Shown in pieces: positions 1 to 14,302 of a stretch of 64,000 bases of DNA. Position numbers and translations under genes: made by a program. How positions within the stretch are numbered: position 1 is the stretch's first letter; the number at the start of each line of letters is the position of its first letter. The DNA is from Progne subis subis (taxonomy: Eukaryota; Chordata; Aves; Passeriformes; Hirundinidae), in NCBI GenBank assembly GCA_022316685.1, contig JAKJHU010000026.1:2426001-2490000 (forward strand), in the 5' to 3' direction. A model generated the notes under the pieces. That model made no database searches. It was not told where the DNA came from and was given only the letters and a program-made list of their open reading frames with translations.

Positions 1-3000
1 TGTCTTGTTCTGTGGTATTGGTCATAGAAACAATAATATTTAAGTCAATGCTCAAACCCCACTTCTCCTTAGGCAAACATCCCAAGGAAGTTCAATCTCA
101 ATTGCATTTGACAAACAGAAGCATTTGATAAACAGGAGCTTATATAAAAGTCTAGCTACCAAGCTGTCTGTAGCAGTTAACTGATTTTTTGACAATGTCA
201 GAAGAGCCTGTAATAAACAAGGCCCTCTAAATTTAGCTTAGAATCCAACCATTGAAAATGAAATCTAGAAGTTAACCCTCCCCTCCATTTCTATATTTGC
301 AGCCTGGCTCTGCCTTCACCCAGTGATGTCTGTGCAAGGCATCAGCTTCTGTGGAGAAAGTGGTAATTTCATACTTTTTTTCCTTAAAATTTCAAAAGGC
401 AAGGACAAACTGCGGCACCCTGCAGGCACACATTCACTTGTATATACTTCTATTTTCATATAAAACCCTTCCCAAACTCAAAGCTAATGAATGGTAATTG
501 GATACATGGATAAGAAACCCCATAATTCATGATTATTACTCTGAATTGAGCACTGCATGATATTGAACATTGGGTAGTCAAAACCACCATGGGCGCTCTC
601 TACTCTGCCCGGCATGAATGACCCAGGCTAACGCCTTCTTGTGAAAAAGTACTTTGAGAACAAACATGTGACCAATCACATTATCACCCCCTGTTAATTT
701 CTTTCACAACCTCTGGCAACCTGAACATTTTAAATTCTTTCCTAGTGACATCTGTATTCATGCATCTAACTCAGATTAAAACCCACAGCAACAACACTAC
801 CCTTGTGCAAAGAAGCATCACTGTCAGCCCTGTTCCTGTACTCACTGAAACCGCTGCCCTTTGGAGCCCTGCTATCAGCTCTTTCCTATTGATTCAATTT
901 GCATGACCAGTCAACAAAGGATATCCCACAGCCACCTGTAAACCCTGCAGCTTCTAGTTTCCAGCTGAAAACAGACCCTGCACACTCACTATTTCTCTGC
1001 TCTTCCCAGACAAACTCCTAATGCCTGTCAAACATCCCATTTCTGTCACTTGGGAGCTGGCTTAAAGCTGCAGGACAAAAAAACCCCACAAACACATGGG
1101 AGAGGTTTCCTTGGAGTTATGCTACTCTGTTTATACTCTGCCTAGGCTGAACAGCACAGCTTGCTTAAAGCATCTTACACAACATGGCAAGAAAAATTAA
1201 CATATTATACTGACCAACATGCTTAATTTAAAAGTTTTAATTGGGTCAGGAATTTAAACTGTCAGCTTTTTGTTAGTTGAAACATATTTTTGGACTCACT
1301 TCAATTAATATTTAAGTAAAATATTTTCTTCAGCACTTAACATGAATATTGGCTGCAATCTAGGACAATCTATTGGGGAAAAAAACCCGCAGACTGTGCA
1401 AATCCACAAGTTTCACCTATATTTGCAAGATCAAGATAGCTGTACGGAAGACCATGGAAACTGTTCAAAGAAAAAGGGGGTTTTTATATTGGTTTAAATT
1501 CACACAATTTCAGATGTTGAACTTCTCTGGGCAGCCTTTGCATTTTGAAAGTACTGCAGATAAGAACATCAGAGATAGCAAACCTGAACAGGAAAAGAGG
1601 TTTCATAGACTGGTCTGAGGTGTTTGTCAGCAAACTTAATTTAGCATAATATTCAGCCATGCCCCAGATAGAAGCACTTGAAGTATGTTGCAGCTCCATT
1701 CCCCAACTCTTACAGACATGCTTACATGCCTACTTCATCAGTCATACACCAGAAACTATAGCTCTTTTGTCTTCTATGGGGCAGATTTCTGAAGCTGCCG
1801 GAGGTCATAAAAGCAATAAGGATAGGCAAACAAAGGGAAAAGATGTTTTTCCTTTAGGAAAAGGCAGATTCAGGGCTCTAGTTCTGAGCTAGGAAAAGGG
1901 AAAAGAAATGTGGGATCAACACATTACAATACAGTCTGTTTGACTAAGCAGATTTAGTGACATTTCCTATTCTCCATAAAGCCACGGCCACATGCAAACC
2001 TAAGTAAATATTCCATATTGTAAGTACTATGAATTATGGCTTTTTGCTATGAGTTCAAAGTTTTCATGACAGATCTACAGCCTGACTCATTATATCTGGA
2101 ATAATGATTATCCTATATAAAACACAACAGCTTTCCTCTTGCAGCATACAATGGAAGACTTTCTCCAATGACTTACCACACTAATCATATAATGATTTAC
2201 AAAACTGGTTTTGTAAATAATGGGACTTTTTGAAAGTACCCAAATTCTTATCTGTGCCTGGAATAAAAATTACCTTCAATATAGGTTCAGGGATACTCTT
2301 TAAACACTTAAATACTAACATTTAGGAATTTTTCCATTTCTCTGTTCAAGCAAAGCAGAGTATTCAAGCAATTTGCCAAGCCACACACTGGAAACACAGA
2401 GGGTATTCTGCCTCAGCAGCTGACTACCTTTTGCTGCTATTTCTGACCCCGGTTCCTGTCAGTCTTCCTTTGCTCCCTTCATAAAGCCCATTTCCATATG
2501 TGTTCATCACTCTTCAGGCGTAGTCATCTTTATTCTGTTACGTTTCACTGTCTTTGGGCTATGTTAGCATTGGAAAGGCCAGAGGCTCCTTCATAATAAT
2601 GAGGTACAGATGTGCTTCTGCTTTTCAGTCTGTCCTGTATTCCTTCTCTGTCCTGAACTAGTAAGACAGAAATTTATGCTCTTTACATGACACAGTGTGA
2701 AGTACTCTTCAGGACAGCAGTCCTAATTCCCTGTCAGATCTGAAATTGGAACTTTTCCACTGATGGAAAGATTTGAAGAATACAATCATCTCCCAGCAAA
2801 ATTTAGGTACTTTTTTTTCCTATAGAGATGGTTCTATTTCACCTTTTGGATGCAGATTGCTTGCATAAATGTCAACATCTCAACAAGATAAACTGTATCT
2901 GGAGAAGCAGAACACACTGCTGAAGTGCTTTATCTCAGTGAAACAGAGGAAGCTTTGTATTCTTGAAAGTGACCATTAGAAAGGGTGCTGGTCCCTTATT

Positions 3001-3683
3001 ATTTAGCCTAACAACTGAAGGAAGCGAACGACCAAGCTATTTTAATTTTTATTTTTAAAATACCTCTTACACAGATTGTGATGGGAGCATTTTGTGAAAG
3101 ACACTCTCACATCTTTGTTGAAATCAGGCCTAGTCAGGGAAGGAAGCTTTTGCTTCCTTTTGCTGCTGATTAAGAGTCTAGGGCTTAAAGGGCGATTCCA
3201 GACAAGGAAGGAGATCTTTATCACTGCCCTTGGAACCGTTCCCACTGTTGTGTTCATTTTCCCCCACTCTTTTAATCACAATTTACAGCTGTAAAACATA
3301 TCTCAGAGAATGGTACCAGCATATCAGCTGTTCCATGAAGATGCTAGATCATTCAGCATTGTTATGTTTTCAATACTTATAAATGTTTCTAATAGTATTG
3401 CATGGTTTCAATCAGTAAATAGTTCTTAAGAACTGCCACAGCTGTTTTCTGAGCAGCTAAAGTAAATCAGCTTGTAAGAAACCAGCACAGGACAGTCCTC
3501 CTCTGAAAATTACCATGTGGGCAGAAGCCATCTGGTGACTATTACATGTCACCTGCTTCTCTTAGTATTATTCACCTAGGGTCCAGTCCATTCAGGAGAG
3601 ACCTTTTACATTGCAAACCAGGAGAAGAGCTTAGGATCAATTGTAAGCATTCATATATAACACATCTCTTTAAACAATCAGTA
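1..3683. other. AT-rich non-coding DNA, no feature recognised
   Basis: I read both strands for long or conserved-looking open frames, splice-flanked exons, tRNA-like folds and CR1 or LTR signatures and found none I can support. Open frames here are under 85 codons and resemble no family I know. It is most simply intergenic or intronic sequence. Very old decayed repeats could be present and invisible by eye. Confidence 0.6.
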
Positions 3684-4037
3684 AAGTTGATACCAGGCTG
3701 AACGTGTGCCAACCATGTGCTCCCATCATGATCAAAGCAAAACACTAAGGGCTACCTTAAGGGAAACATAGCAGATCAAGGGAGGTTATTCTGTGTTTAA
3801 TCTGTTGCTGGAGGAGTGGAGCATAGCTGGTCTACTGTGTACACTTTTGGGAACCCACATACACTTCAAGAGAGATGTTAACATTTGGAGAGGGTCTGTG
3901 AAGTGTCTATCAAAGAGAGCCAGGGACATAAATCACATGAGCTTTGAGGAAAACCAGAGGGAGTTGTACTTCTTTGTCTGGCAAAGGAAGGGCTAAAGGG
4001 GAATTGAGTAGCAAACTATGACTACACAAAGAGATCA
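3684..4037 (+). mobile_element. CR1 LINE fragment, left part of an element split by a later insertion
   Basis: The sequence follows the end of CR1 ORF2. It begins near the segment reading 'accaggctgaacgtgtg', passes the stretch that normally encodes the 'ASRTREV' and 'LEYC' region, and reaches the 'LRELGLF' region, all with stops and frameshifts. The same order of landmarks, clearly diverged, occurs in the CR1 at 39.9-40.2 kb. Homology stops abruptly at 4037, where a reverse-strand CR1 3' tail begins, and resumes at about 4887. CR1 is the dominant LINE of birds; this copy is 5'-truncated and inactive. Confidence 0.8.
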
Positions 4038-4886
4038 GAGAATCACAGAATTACAGAATTGATTAGGTTGGAAAAAACCTCTGAGATCATTGAATCCAAC
4101 CTGTGACCTAACACCACCATATTAACGAGACCATGGCTTTAAGTGCCACGTCCAGTCTTTCCTTAAACACCTCCAGGGACTGCACTACCTTCCTGGAAAG
4201 CCCATTCCAATATCAAATCACCCTTTCTGTGAAGAATTGCTTCCTGATTCTCAACCTAAACCTCCCCTAGTGCAGCTTAAGACGATGTCCTCTCATCCTG
4301 TCAGTTGTTGCCTGAGAGAAGATGCCAACCCTCACCTTGCTACAATCTCCTTTCAGGAGAGAGTTATAAGAGTTGTAGAGAGTCACAAGGTTTGCCCTGA
4401 AACTCCTCTTTTCCAGGCTAGACAATCCCAGCTCCTCACAGGACATGTGCTCCAGACTTTTCACCAGCTCTGTTGCCCTTCTCTGCTCCAGCACTTCAAT
4501 GTCCTTCCAAATCAAGGTGTGACCTCACCAATACCAAGTAGAGAGGGATGGTCACTGCCGTGGTTCTGCTGGCCACACTACTGCTGATACAGGCCAGGAT
4601 GCCATTGGCCTTCTTGGCCACCTGGATCATGTTCTGCTGCTGTCAACCAGCACTGCCAGGTCCTTTTCAATTGGGCAGCTTTCCAGCCACTCTGTCCCCA
4701 GCCTGTATCATTGCATGGGGTTGTTGTGGCCAAAATGAAGGACTTGACACTTTGCCTTGTTGAACTTCATGCTGTTGGCCTTGGCCCATTGATCCAGCAT
4801 GTCCAGGCCCCGTGCAGGGCCTTCCTACCTTCCAGCAGAGCAACACTCTGACCCAGCTTAGTGTTGTCCGCATATTTGATAATACA
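4038..4886 (-). mobile_element. CR1 LINE, 5'-truncated, nested in another CR1
   Basis: The + strand begins with the reverse complement of a CR1 3' tail (ATTCTGTG-type octamers at about 4038-4060). It continues through the 3' UTR and the end of ORF2. Read on the minus strand, broken pieces match the CR1 reverse transcriptase C-terminal part: '[19 protein letters not shown]' lies near 4450-4510 and '[19 protein letters not shown]' near 4810-4872. The catalytic FADD-type box reads YADN at 4863-4874, so the second aspartate is lost. The copy is truncated just upstream of that box, as is usual for CR1. Its 3' end abuts the interrupted + strand element. Confidence 0.9.
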
Positions 4887-5241
4887 GATATTACAGGGAT
4901 AGCACAGACTTCTCGTGGCAGTAGCAGAAAACCTAATGAGGGGCAAGGAACATGTGTTCTTACTTTGAATTTTCAGATGGGATATTAGGATAAATTTCTT
5001 CACAAACAGAGCAGTGCAACACTGAAAGAAGCTAGGAAGAGAGAGGGTGGACTTTTTTGCTTTTTAGTATTCAACTAAACAAACTAATTGATCTACTGTT
5101 GCTTAAAGTCATTGATTGCTGGTGATAGATGTAATGAACTAGGAATGATGGTAATTCTTGTTTTAAACAGAAGAATGGACTGAATGACATCTAGATGTTG
5201 ACCCCAACCAATGCTTCAGTGATTGTGTATTTCTGTAATAG
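4887..5241 (+). mobile_element. CR1 LINE fragment, right part of the split element, with 3' end
   Basis: After the nested element, CR1 homology resumes in + orientation with the segment around 'gatgggatattaggataa' (the region that encodes 'LDIRKNFF' in CR1). It runs through a decayed 3' UTR containing 'ggactgaatgacatctaga' (5174-5192) and ends near a degenerate tail around 5220-5241 (ATTCTGTG-like). Joined with 3684-4037 it forms one old element cut in two by a younger insertion. The tail assignment is less certain than the body. Confidence 0.7.
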
Positions 5242-6842
5242 AAACTGACAAATGATGCAACTGAGACTCTGTGAGCTTCCACAGCCCAGGTCTACTTTAT
5301 TATTTCTTTATTTCTTGAAAGAGAAAACAAGTGGTTGCATTGTCTTTATTGATGGGCAAGTTCATGTGAGCAAGTTCACTCAGGGGGGACAGTGTTATGA
5401 CTTACGTCCCAGTCTAGTTCTAGCTTAGTCCTTATAAAATAGACAGTTGGAAGTGTTCTATAGCTTCTTCTTAAATCTCCCCACAGTACAGTAGTATAGT
5501 ATAAATGCTAGTTGATACCTCCTATATTGTCTGTGCTACACTTTAGAGCTTAGAAGAAAAGATTCCTTTAATATATATATATATTTTTTTTTTTCCTTTT
5601 TTTTTTTTTGGCTTGTACAGTTTTGGAGTGACTGCCATGATTGCCATGCCAAAACATAGGCATTTGAGATCCTTATAGAAGCACTGCGTTTGGCAGAGCT
5701 CCAATATTTAAACTTGTTTGTCTTACAGTGACTGACAAGCTGCTCAGGGCCTGCAGTATGACACTTGGTGTCTCACTGATTTACCACAAGTGCTGCTGAG
5801 GGACTTGTAGCAGTGCTAATGATTCTGGACATAAACATTTTTGTTGGTCTGTGGTACAAAAGAACATGATTTAGGCCAAAAAACATTAGACAGGACCTGT
5901 TGAAACCATTGAAAAAGTTTCTAAGTAGCAGAAGCACATGAACAAAACATTCCTGGGAGGATGAGTGTATCTCGGTGTACAAGGAAGAAACAACTTGGGA
6001 ACAACCGAAGCCCATGTTCAGCCTGCTGCCTCTACTAATGAGGTCAAGAGTCATAACTTTGCTTTTGGGCTATGTGAAATTATCAAAGCCAATACGTGTG
6101 TTGTTACCCAAGTTGAAAACTTTGTAATCCTTACATTTTTAATAATTCACCTTATTCAAACCTACATGGCTGTACTTGCCAACAGTGCACAATATTGCCT
6201 AACACCTCTTTATTAACTTCACCTGCCACATAAAAACAGATGAGCCCTCTGCATCGTGGTTTGGCAGCATGAAACCAGACTTTGCCATATCGCATTGTTG
6301 ACAATCTTCCCAGAAACACACAAAAATGCAGATGTTACAAAACCAAATTCATCTACACTCTGACATTCTGAGACTGACGTCTAGTCCACAATATTGAATT
6401 TATGTGAACTCCCTAGAGTGAAGCATGCTTGACTTCCTGGTGCAGATAAATGGTCATACAAGGTTAAAATATAGACATCTTTAACAGAAATGTTCTGAAT
6501 ATAATAGAGGACCGGTGAAAATGAAGCCTACCTCATTTTGTGGAACTTAGTATCTTGTAGTTACTTTCCTTTATTTTCTTAAGTTCCTCACAAGTCCTTC
6601 TTTCACATGTAGGATTGGAACCTGTGTTAATATAAGGTTTTTAATGGTTCAAGTTTTTGGAGGATGGATGGTGCTTCTCTCTGCCAGCCATCACATCAGC
6701 TAAAACTGTGATCATCAGGTTTGCACAACTGCCAATTCTAGGGTAGTCAAAAAACCTCTCAGATATCTCCAGAACCAGAAACCAACATCTTGATGTTTGT
6801 TTTTCCACCAACTCCTAGTGCATATTAGAGGGGAAAAAACCC

Positions 6843-6930
6843 ACAAAACAAACAAACAAACAAACACTCCCAACAACAACAACAAAACCCAAACAAAACA
6901 AAACAACAAAAACCAACCAAACAAAAAACC
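6843..6930. repeat. A/C-rich simple repeat (CAAA)n and (CAA)n
   Basis: This is an imperfect microsatellite of CAAA units followed by CAA and CAAAA units, with no G over most of its length. An adjacent C/A-rich tail runs to about 6958. It could be the remnant of a retroposon tail, but no element body is recognisable beside it. Confidence 0.85.
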
Positions 6931-9537
6931 GCACCACACCCAAAAAACTCCCACAAAACTTTATATTATAGAATGGCTAGGAATCACTGACAGCAGGCCC
7001 AGCTAGCTGGGAATAATGTGACGATTAAAACCACCAAAGACTGTTCTTAATATTTCAGAAGGTGAAACATTAGTTGTTAAATTGAAGACAGATGACATTG
7101 AATTTGACTTGAATTTAAACATACCTTACAGCAACCTGACATCAAGTGTAATGGGAGCTGGGTAGCAGCTATCTGCCTCAGCCAGTACTCCAACTGGTGT
7201 CCTGGAGGTGATTTATTTCCCCAGTATAACTCCACATCGACTGAATTTTCTAAACCTCTTTTGTTCTTCCTCCCAACACTAACACCATATTTGGCATGAA
7301 ATATTTTCGCTAATAAGCTATCAGACCTGACCTAAATGGTGATCAGCATTTCTTGACATAGCACCCAAGGGAAGGATCATATTAAAATGTCATCCTCTTC
7401 TTCCAGATTACAACTCATTTCCAGATTTGACATCAACATTTTTACCTCTGAGGAGGTAAAAACCAACTAGTTGGTTTTGTGTTAAAACATAATTTGCCTC
7501 CAAGGATAGTAACGGCTCCAAAATCTTTGTCCAAATCCTCTAATGCAACTATATGAAATAATAATATTCAGCATTCACTTTTTAGGCATGAACAGTTGAG
7601 GTTTTATTTCTCTTCAGCATAAGACATGATATGTATGAGTGTGTTATGGCTCTTTCTCTCAGTGGCATAAATTCAGCACTTCATTTTATTATGTGCTAAT
7701 TTTATGTCTTTCTAAAGGCTTTGCACAAACCCCCCTAAATTACAGAAAACTTAAATCACAACTTCCAGCTTGACTCATACAAAAGAGAAAGGCAATTGAT
7801 TAGTTCATGACTGCAGAAGACAATTTGATCTAAGAGCTATGAAACTTACTTCAGATTCTCTTACCAATATTTATTTTCCTTTTATTAACTGCCATTAGGG
7901 CTACACGACCACAAAAAAACATCATGAGAAAGGAAATAGATGGAAAAAAAGAAAGCATCACTATTTACACTCTAAGGCATACGAATCCTATAGAAAGCAT
8001 CTAATGATACATGAGCTTGGTGGCTAGCCAAGTTTTAACTTTATTCCTGAGAACTGGATTATTGTCCAAGATTTTGGTTTCATTCAAAACCAAAACTTGG
8101 ATATAAGTTACCACTCAGTTCAAAATACTTGGATTTATGCTTAACCTGGGACTACAATATCAGTGAAGGGTATGTTAATTTAGGGGAGCTAAAAGGAAAA
8201 GAAAAATCTAGAATACCCTAGGTAAAAATTTCATAGCACTGGAAGAAAGGAGGGGAGTGGAAAGCCTGCTTGTTTAAGCAATGTTTAGACCATTAACTTC
8301 ATTTTGCAGTGGGACTCATATAACTTGCAGTGGTGAAGGTACGATTGCAAAATTCCAACAAGTGAGTGATAGATACCTAAGATCTCTTTATCCCTACTGC
8401 AGCCAAACAGTTACCCAAAGAGGATATCAAATGACTGCTGGAAGCCTAGAAGTTGTTTTCTAGGACTGTTTGTATTGGACTGTACATTGATGAAAACTAT
8501 TTTTGTGTTAGGATTTTAGGGGAAGCTATTCTGCTATAAGCAAAATTAGAAATCTTGCATACTTTGGGAAAAAAAAAAATAATAAGAAGAAAATGTTAAG
8601 GCAGAAGTCCTCTGCCCTGACAATTCTGCCACTGTGTGAATTAACACATCAAGTAACCTCTTACAAAATGAAAATAATTTTGGTGAGAGGAAAAACGTTT
8701 TACAGTCTTGAAGAGTGTACAATTCACTTCCTTGCTCACATTATTTTGAAGTGGTGAGTTTCTGAAAATCCAAACCTTTTTACCCGTCAGGTATAGATTT
8801 GAGGGCACAGGATGATGAGTGTACTTCTTCTGGACAGGGAAAGAAACTCCCCTCAGCTGCATTGCTTGTTCCTTGCTAGCTCTGATCTTACTCAAGAAGT
8901 GAACAAGTATTGCCACCTGGCTTCACTGCTTGTTTCTTTGTTTTCTTGCCTTATGGGTGTAGGGAGATATACATGACTCAGAAAGTGAAGAGGATATCCA
9001 CTGCTAGCTGTTGCAGAGCACCTTAGGGATCAGTAGGCTGTGAGCACTAGTGGAGTCTGATTTCCTACGGGTGAGCTCATAGTCCTCTCAGCTCTGAGCA
9101 TTTCTTCTGGGTGAGGTTCCCAATATCTAGTAAGGAAATGAAAAAAAAAAGAAATTGTAGTAATTAGAAGTTCCAAGTAGATACCTTTGAGTCACTCTTT
9201 TTTATTAAGCTTACAGTAATTATTGTATATGTTTTCATCTGTGGTGAATTTGATTAGAATATTTCAAAAACTTTGAGGGTGAATAGGGCCACAATTGATG
9301 CAGACAGTGTAATCACATGTAGCTTAGTCCCTCAGGGAATTAAACAGGACACACTTTCAGGAGGTGAGGAAATAAATTATCACTGTTGAGTTGGACAGTC
9401 ATGGTAGGCTTGAGCTGATAGAATGACAGAAAGCACAGGGTGATACTTTGTGACTTGTCATGTTGGCAATATTTTGGTTTCATCTACTGACCTTTATCTG
9501 ATTTCCATAACTTCAGTAAGACTCCTGAAGATGAGCC

Positions 9538-9558
9538 AAAAAAAAAAAAAAAAAAAAA
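9538..9558. repeat. A homopolymer, 21 bases
   Basis: An uninterrupted run of A residues with no recognisable retroposon or processed gene upstream (I looked about 300 bases upstream on the + strand). Best treated as a simple repeat. Confidence 0.9.
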
Positions 9559-11486
9559 GCAGCAGCTCTCCTTCCCCAAAACACTTTGAAACATAAAGTA
9601 TTTTCGTAAAATAAGCCCAAACCTAAAATTATCTGGTATCAGTAGATAACAGAAGCAGTTGAAAACTATTTGGCCTTATAAAAACATACATACCATCTAC
9701 CCAGTGCTTTAAACAACTCATGGCTGATATTCTGCAATACTGTTCTAAGCCAGATATTTTTTTCCCACTGATTAAGTTTTGATGCAATTGATATTTTCTG
9801 TTTTTTTCTATACGGAAGAGATTGGATGGAAATACATCTCCGTTAGTAATATTGTCTTTTCCTTAGTAGATAAGTATATCTAGAGGAACAGAGCTTGATA
9901 TTAGTGCTTATATAATCTAAGAGAAGCAAATGATGATCCTTACTTCAACAGCATAGTTCAAAATAAAGTGAAGTTATATAGATAAAAATTACAATATTTT
10001 CAGGCTAGATATTTTTTCCAATAAAATTTCAAACTACTGTGAATTCCAGTTATCCTCATTTGGCCAAAATAATAACCCTTTCCACAGATTGTTGTGCCTG
10101 TATTTATGACAGAGGCAAAAAGCATTTGTCTGAAAATAACTTTGTTTGAAAGATAATTTGCAAACTGTTTCTAAAGTTCTATGGTTTTGCATTGTCAGAT
10201 CTCTCAGACAAATGGACTGCTATCTGAAGACTGCACCTCCATGCACCATTATTTCTGACCCAGTTTAGTCACTTCATACCGTTGATCAGCAGTAAGCTCT
10301 GGGAAGCAATACTTTTTTTGCCCATCACATACTATATAAAGCAGCAGACTTCTAATATGCAAGAATAATTGTGTAAAAGGGAGTCCAGCTGAGGTCTTGT
10401 TTGAAGCTCAGGGAAACTTTACTGTGATGTGCCACCAATACATCCCCACCCTACAAAGAGTTATTGGTTCCCTTCAAAAATTCTCATTATAAGCTAAAAT
10501 GGAGATCCATGAAATTTTCTGGCAGCTAAGTGGTGTAGCTAAGCCCAAAGAAAGCCTGGTAATGACTTTAAGGATTTGGCTGTGCTCATGGGTAAGTGAT
10601 CAGATGGTCAAGAAAGCTCCACAGAAAGTAAGCACGAGGAAGAGATGAAGATGCAAACATGTTATGGAAAAAAAGCAGGGGCTGACTATATTTTTCCTCA
10701 AAATTTTCACTGGAAGTATCATAATAAACAACTGTACTGGAACTAAGTTAATACTAAAGATACAATTCAAAGTACAACAAACAACAGAAACCTTGCCATC
10801 ACCTTAAGAGGAAAGAAAACATATTTAGGTAATACACAAACCAGTTTGAATTTTCCCTGATGCTTACATTTCATCACTATTTTTCTGCCTAAAATGTTTG
10901 AAGTTTTTAAACTTTTCCATTTCCCTCTTGGCAAACGCCTCATCATGTTCTGTGTGGTTGGCTCCAACCAAAGTTTACTACTTTAATGTCCATGAAAAGA
11001 CTGTTCTCGTGGTATTTCCTCCCAAGCCAAAAATCACATCTTACTGAAAATCTACCAAGAAACCCAAATCTTTCAAGATTTCTAACCTAATTAGACTTGG
11101 ATAAAGTCAACAGACCAACTTCTAATGGTTTTGACTGCCACAGTTTGTCAGCATCCTAAAGCTACCCCAACCCTACATGTTGGGATTTACTTTCTGCACA
11201 GTTTTTCTAAGCAGAGAATTTATTGGGTTTTTTAACACCCAGCTGCAACCATGGCTGCAGAGATTTTTGTGTTCTCTGCCACATCATTATCCCAAATCCA
11301 TGGCTATGAGCTGAGATTACATGCTTAGATGCACGGGCTGTCATGGTTATGCCACATTAAAGATTACTTTATCCTTAGATTACATTACCTTTTTTTAAAA
11401 AAAAATTGAGGGCATTCTCAATTTGCAGTAAGTTAGTGTTATAGAGAAAATGCTCCAGACTGTAAAAAATAATGCAATTTTTATTT

Positions 11487-11502
11487 AAAAAAAAAAAAAA
11501 AA
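11487..11502. repeat. A homopolymer, 16 bases
   Basis: An uninterrupted A run following 'tttttattt'. No repeat body is visible on either side. Confidence 0.85.
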
Positions 11503-14302
11503 TCTTCTGTGTCTCCATAGAAGAATCAATTTTTAGCTAGTTGGCTGTCTTTCAGACTGGCTGCCAGAGAAGTAAATTTGTAGGACACAAACCAGCAGAC
11601 CAAATACTGCTTTTCTACACTCCCATCCTACTAGAAAAGCCCAACCATATGTCCTTAGGGCTACTGTGAAAATGTATTGGAATATTTTTTCTTGTCACAG
11701 AAGTCCTTGGAAAACACTGCTAAAGGTCAGTCTGAAGCTGCTGTTCTCATTGAGGTGTTTCATTGAGGTCTGATGAAAAAGTTCCCTTGGCCACATGATT
11801 AGTAGATACAGCTGAAAGAATCATCGGCAGGAGAACCACTCCAGTTGACACAAACATTCTAAATGTACATTGACTGTCAGATTTTTATTGCTCACTTGAT
11901 GTAAAGTGCAGTCATAGTATCCAAATGTGAAATCTTTCACTGTCAGTAAAAATATGCCTTTGACCTTTTGGAAAATAGCAGACAACACATCTGGCTTTTG
12001 AAACTCTGAAAGCAGAGTTTCAAGAAATAATTCAAGAAACCTTTGAATTATTAATGTGTCTCCCATATCCTTGCCTGAAAACTCAGTAGGAACAATTTAT
12101 TCTGTTAAGAAGCCATACCTGAGAATTTTAATGCTGAGTTTCAAGAGACAGGAAAAAATGGAACAATGCATGTGAACTGCATGCACCAACACCTCCGCTA
12201 TTTGCTTGGCCCAGCGACAGTGGGAAGTGTCAAGTATGGGTTGAACAGAGACAGCTTAATCCAGCACAATTTTGTCGTACCAGGATGACATATGCAACCG
12301 TTGGATGTTATTGTTGCATGTGCATAAATTTGCTGGGAAAATCCCATAGGATAAATAACTAAAAATGAAAGACTTATGGAAAAAAAAAAAAAAAATCTTA
12401 AGATGAGGAGTTTGTTTATGAAGGAACACAACACAGTGCTTTTAAAAAGTAGGTAATTTTCTGTTTAGCAAAAAAGATTTTAGTGTTGTGTGGCTCACTT
12501 TTACATCTTACTGTTATTTTACATTGCTGAGGGGCTGTTATATACAAACTCAGAGCTGTTTAATCTCAAAACATGTTCCCAGAATTCCAGGAAGCAGTGA
12601 AAGTGGGTCTGCTGCACAAGAGAGGAGAAGCTGGGGTTCTGCTTGGTGCCTGTCTCACAGGGTCTGAACATGTCAGGCTGATTTCAGGGTCCATCAGCAG
12701 CCACAAGAAAAGCAACTGATGAGCCAACTCAGGGTCCATTCAGGACATGCATTCTGGAGTAAAAAGGGACAAAGACAGAGTCAGGGGTGGACATGAGCCT
12801 GTCGCACAGGTCTTCCATCCATGCAGCAGGGCTGGAGGCCAGGACTCTTCTGGCATAGCTCAAACAAGGTCTGTGTGCCTAAGGAGTGGTTAAGATGAGG
12901 TCCTGGGCCATGGGTAGTGTGGCTGTAACCACAGGAGAGGCTGGGCAGGGACATTCAGGGCTTGTAGTTCCTTGGAGGCCATACCACTGACCTGATTCTG
13001 CCTTAAGATATTTTTTATAAGTCTGAGGGTTTAAGACCTAGTAACCAAAGAATAAAACATTTTTCAGCCCTTTCATTTAGTGCTTTGGAACCTGTTTCTA
13101 TACATTATTCTTCATTAATGAATATATAGTTGAAGACTGTCTTTCCTGGGGAAACCTTAAAGCTGTTCAATTCTGGGCTGTATGCCTCCAAACACTTCCA
13201 AAAATTTCCTGGTGCAAATTTCAGGCTAACAATCAATTCAGGGTCATTGGCTATTCCTTGCCCAATCCTTTTACCCAAAGGAATTAGTGGACAAACACTA
13301 GGATTTATTCAGCACAAAATTATACAGAAAAATGGGTTATTTTCTTCCCCTTGCCCAGAGCTACAGTAGGTACTCAAATGTTTTGAATAACATTCAAGAA
13401 ACCTGGCTGAATTCTCCAGCTTCCATGTACTGGAATGAGTTTGAATTCTGTCTCGAACCTGATTTGCTGCTATGATAACCAGAGTGATAGTGCTTATCTA
13501 CACTTCTCCTTTGACTCTTCTCACACAAGCATGACTAAGAAATAGTCATTGGCTCGTTTGGCTCTTTTCATACCTGTGAAACTTGTATTATTCTCTTGGA
13601 GGAAGGGTATGGCTGGAGCACACATTCCCAACCTGTTAGTAAAGGTATCAGACATTGTGGGATGACGTCTCTTCCACCCAGATCAGCAGATGAAAATCAG
13701 ATGTCTCCAATTCCACTGAAAAAGACCAGGTAACAGGGCAAATACAATGAAAAAATATCCAGTGAAACTCACTTTTTTTACTCTTCCTTCTAACCATTAA
13801 GTATGGGCTGGAAAAGAGGGTTCTTATGCAACTTCCTGATCTTCTAAGTCCAACACCTGAGCCACCCTGAACATGAGGGCCAACATGATATTTCATTACT
13901 TTTAATTTTTATTTTTTTTAAATTTTGAACTTGATTTCAACATCATCTTTTCACTGCATGTAAAGAGGTCCATCAGCCTTTAGCCCTGTGCAGGTGCTGT
14001 GCACAGCACTCCAGCGTGTAACATCTCATCTCCCAGGGATGTACAAAGTGAGGCAGCCCTGCATCCCCTGAGGCTCAGCAAGGAGCCATCCTGTTAAGCA
14101 GAAGTTACTCTGCCTTTGAACTCAAGAGTTTGGCAACTTTTTTCCTGACACTTGCATCCTCAGAGACCTTGGAAGTCTCCAGCTCATGCATTTTCAGACT
14201 AAACAGTTTATCCATTCTTTAATCTCCATTATTGCCTTTATGGTTAGTAACTGTTTTCACTGTCTGTATTAAGATAAACTAAGTCCTACCTACTCTGGTG
14301 AC

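Larger units (their letters stand above)
5242..14302. other. AT-rich non-coding DNA with simple repeats
   Basis: About 9 kb with no gene, RNA gene or identifiable interspersed repeat. It contains an AT/T-rich run at about 5569-5611, an A/C-rich repeat (listed separately), several A homopolymers and a GC-richer block at roughly 12590-12990 that I could not assign. Open frames are short and do not resemble known proteins. Confidence 0.55.

Noticed and set aside
12590..12990. A GC-richer block considered as an old LTR or other repeat
   Set aside because: I could not find terminal repeats, promoter/poly(A) order or similarity to a family I know; left unassigned.
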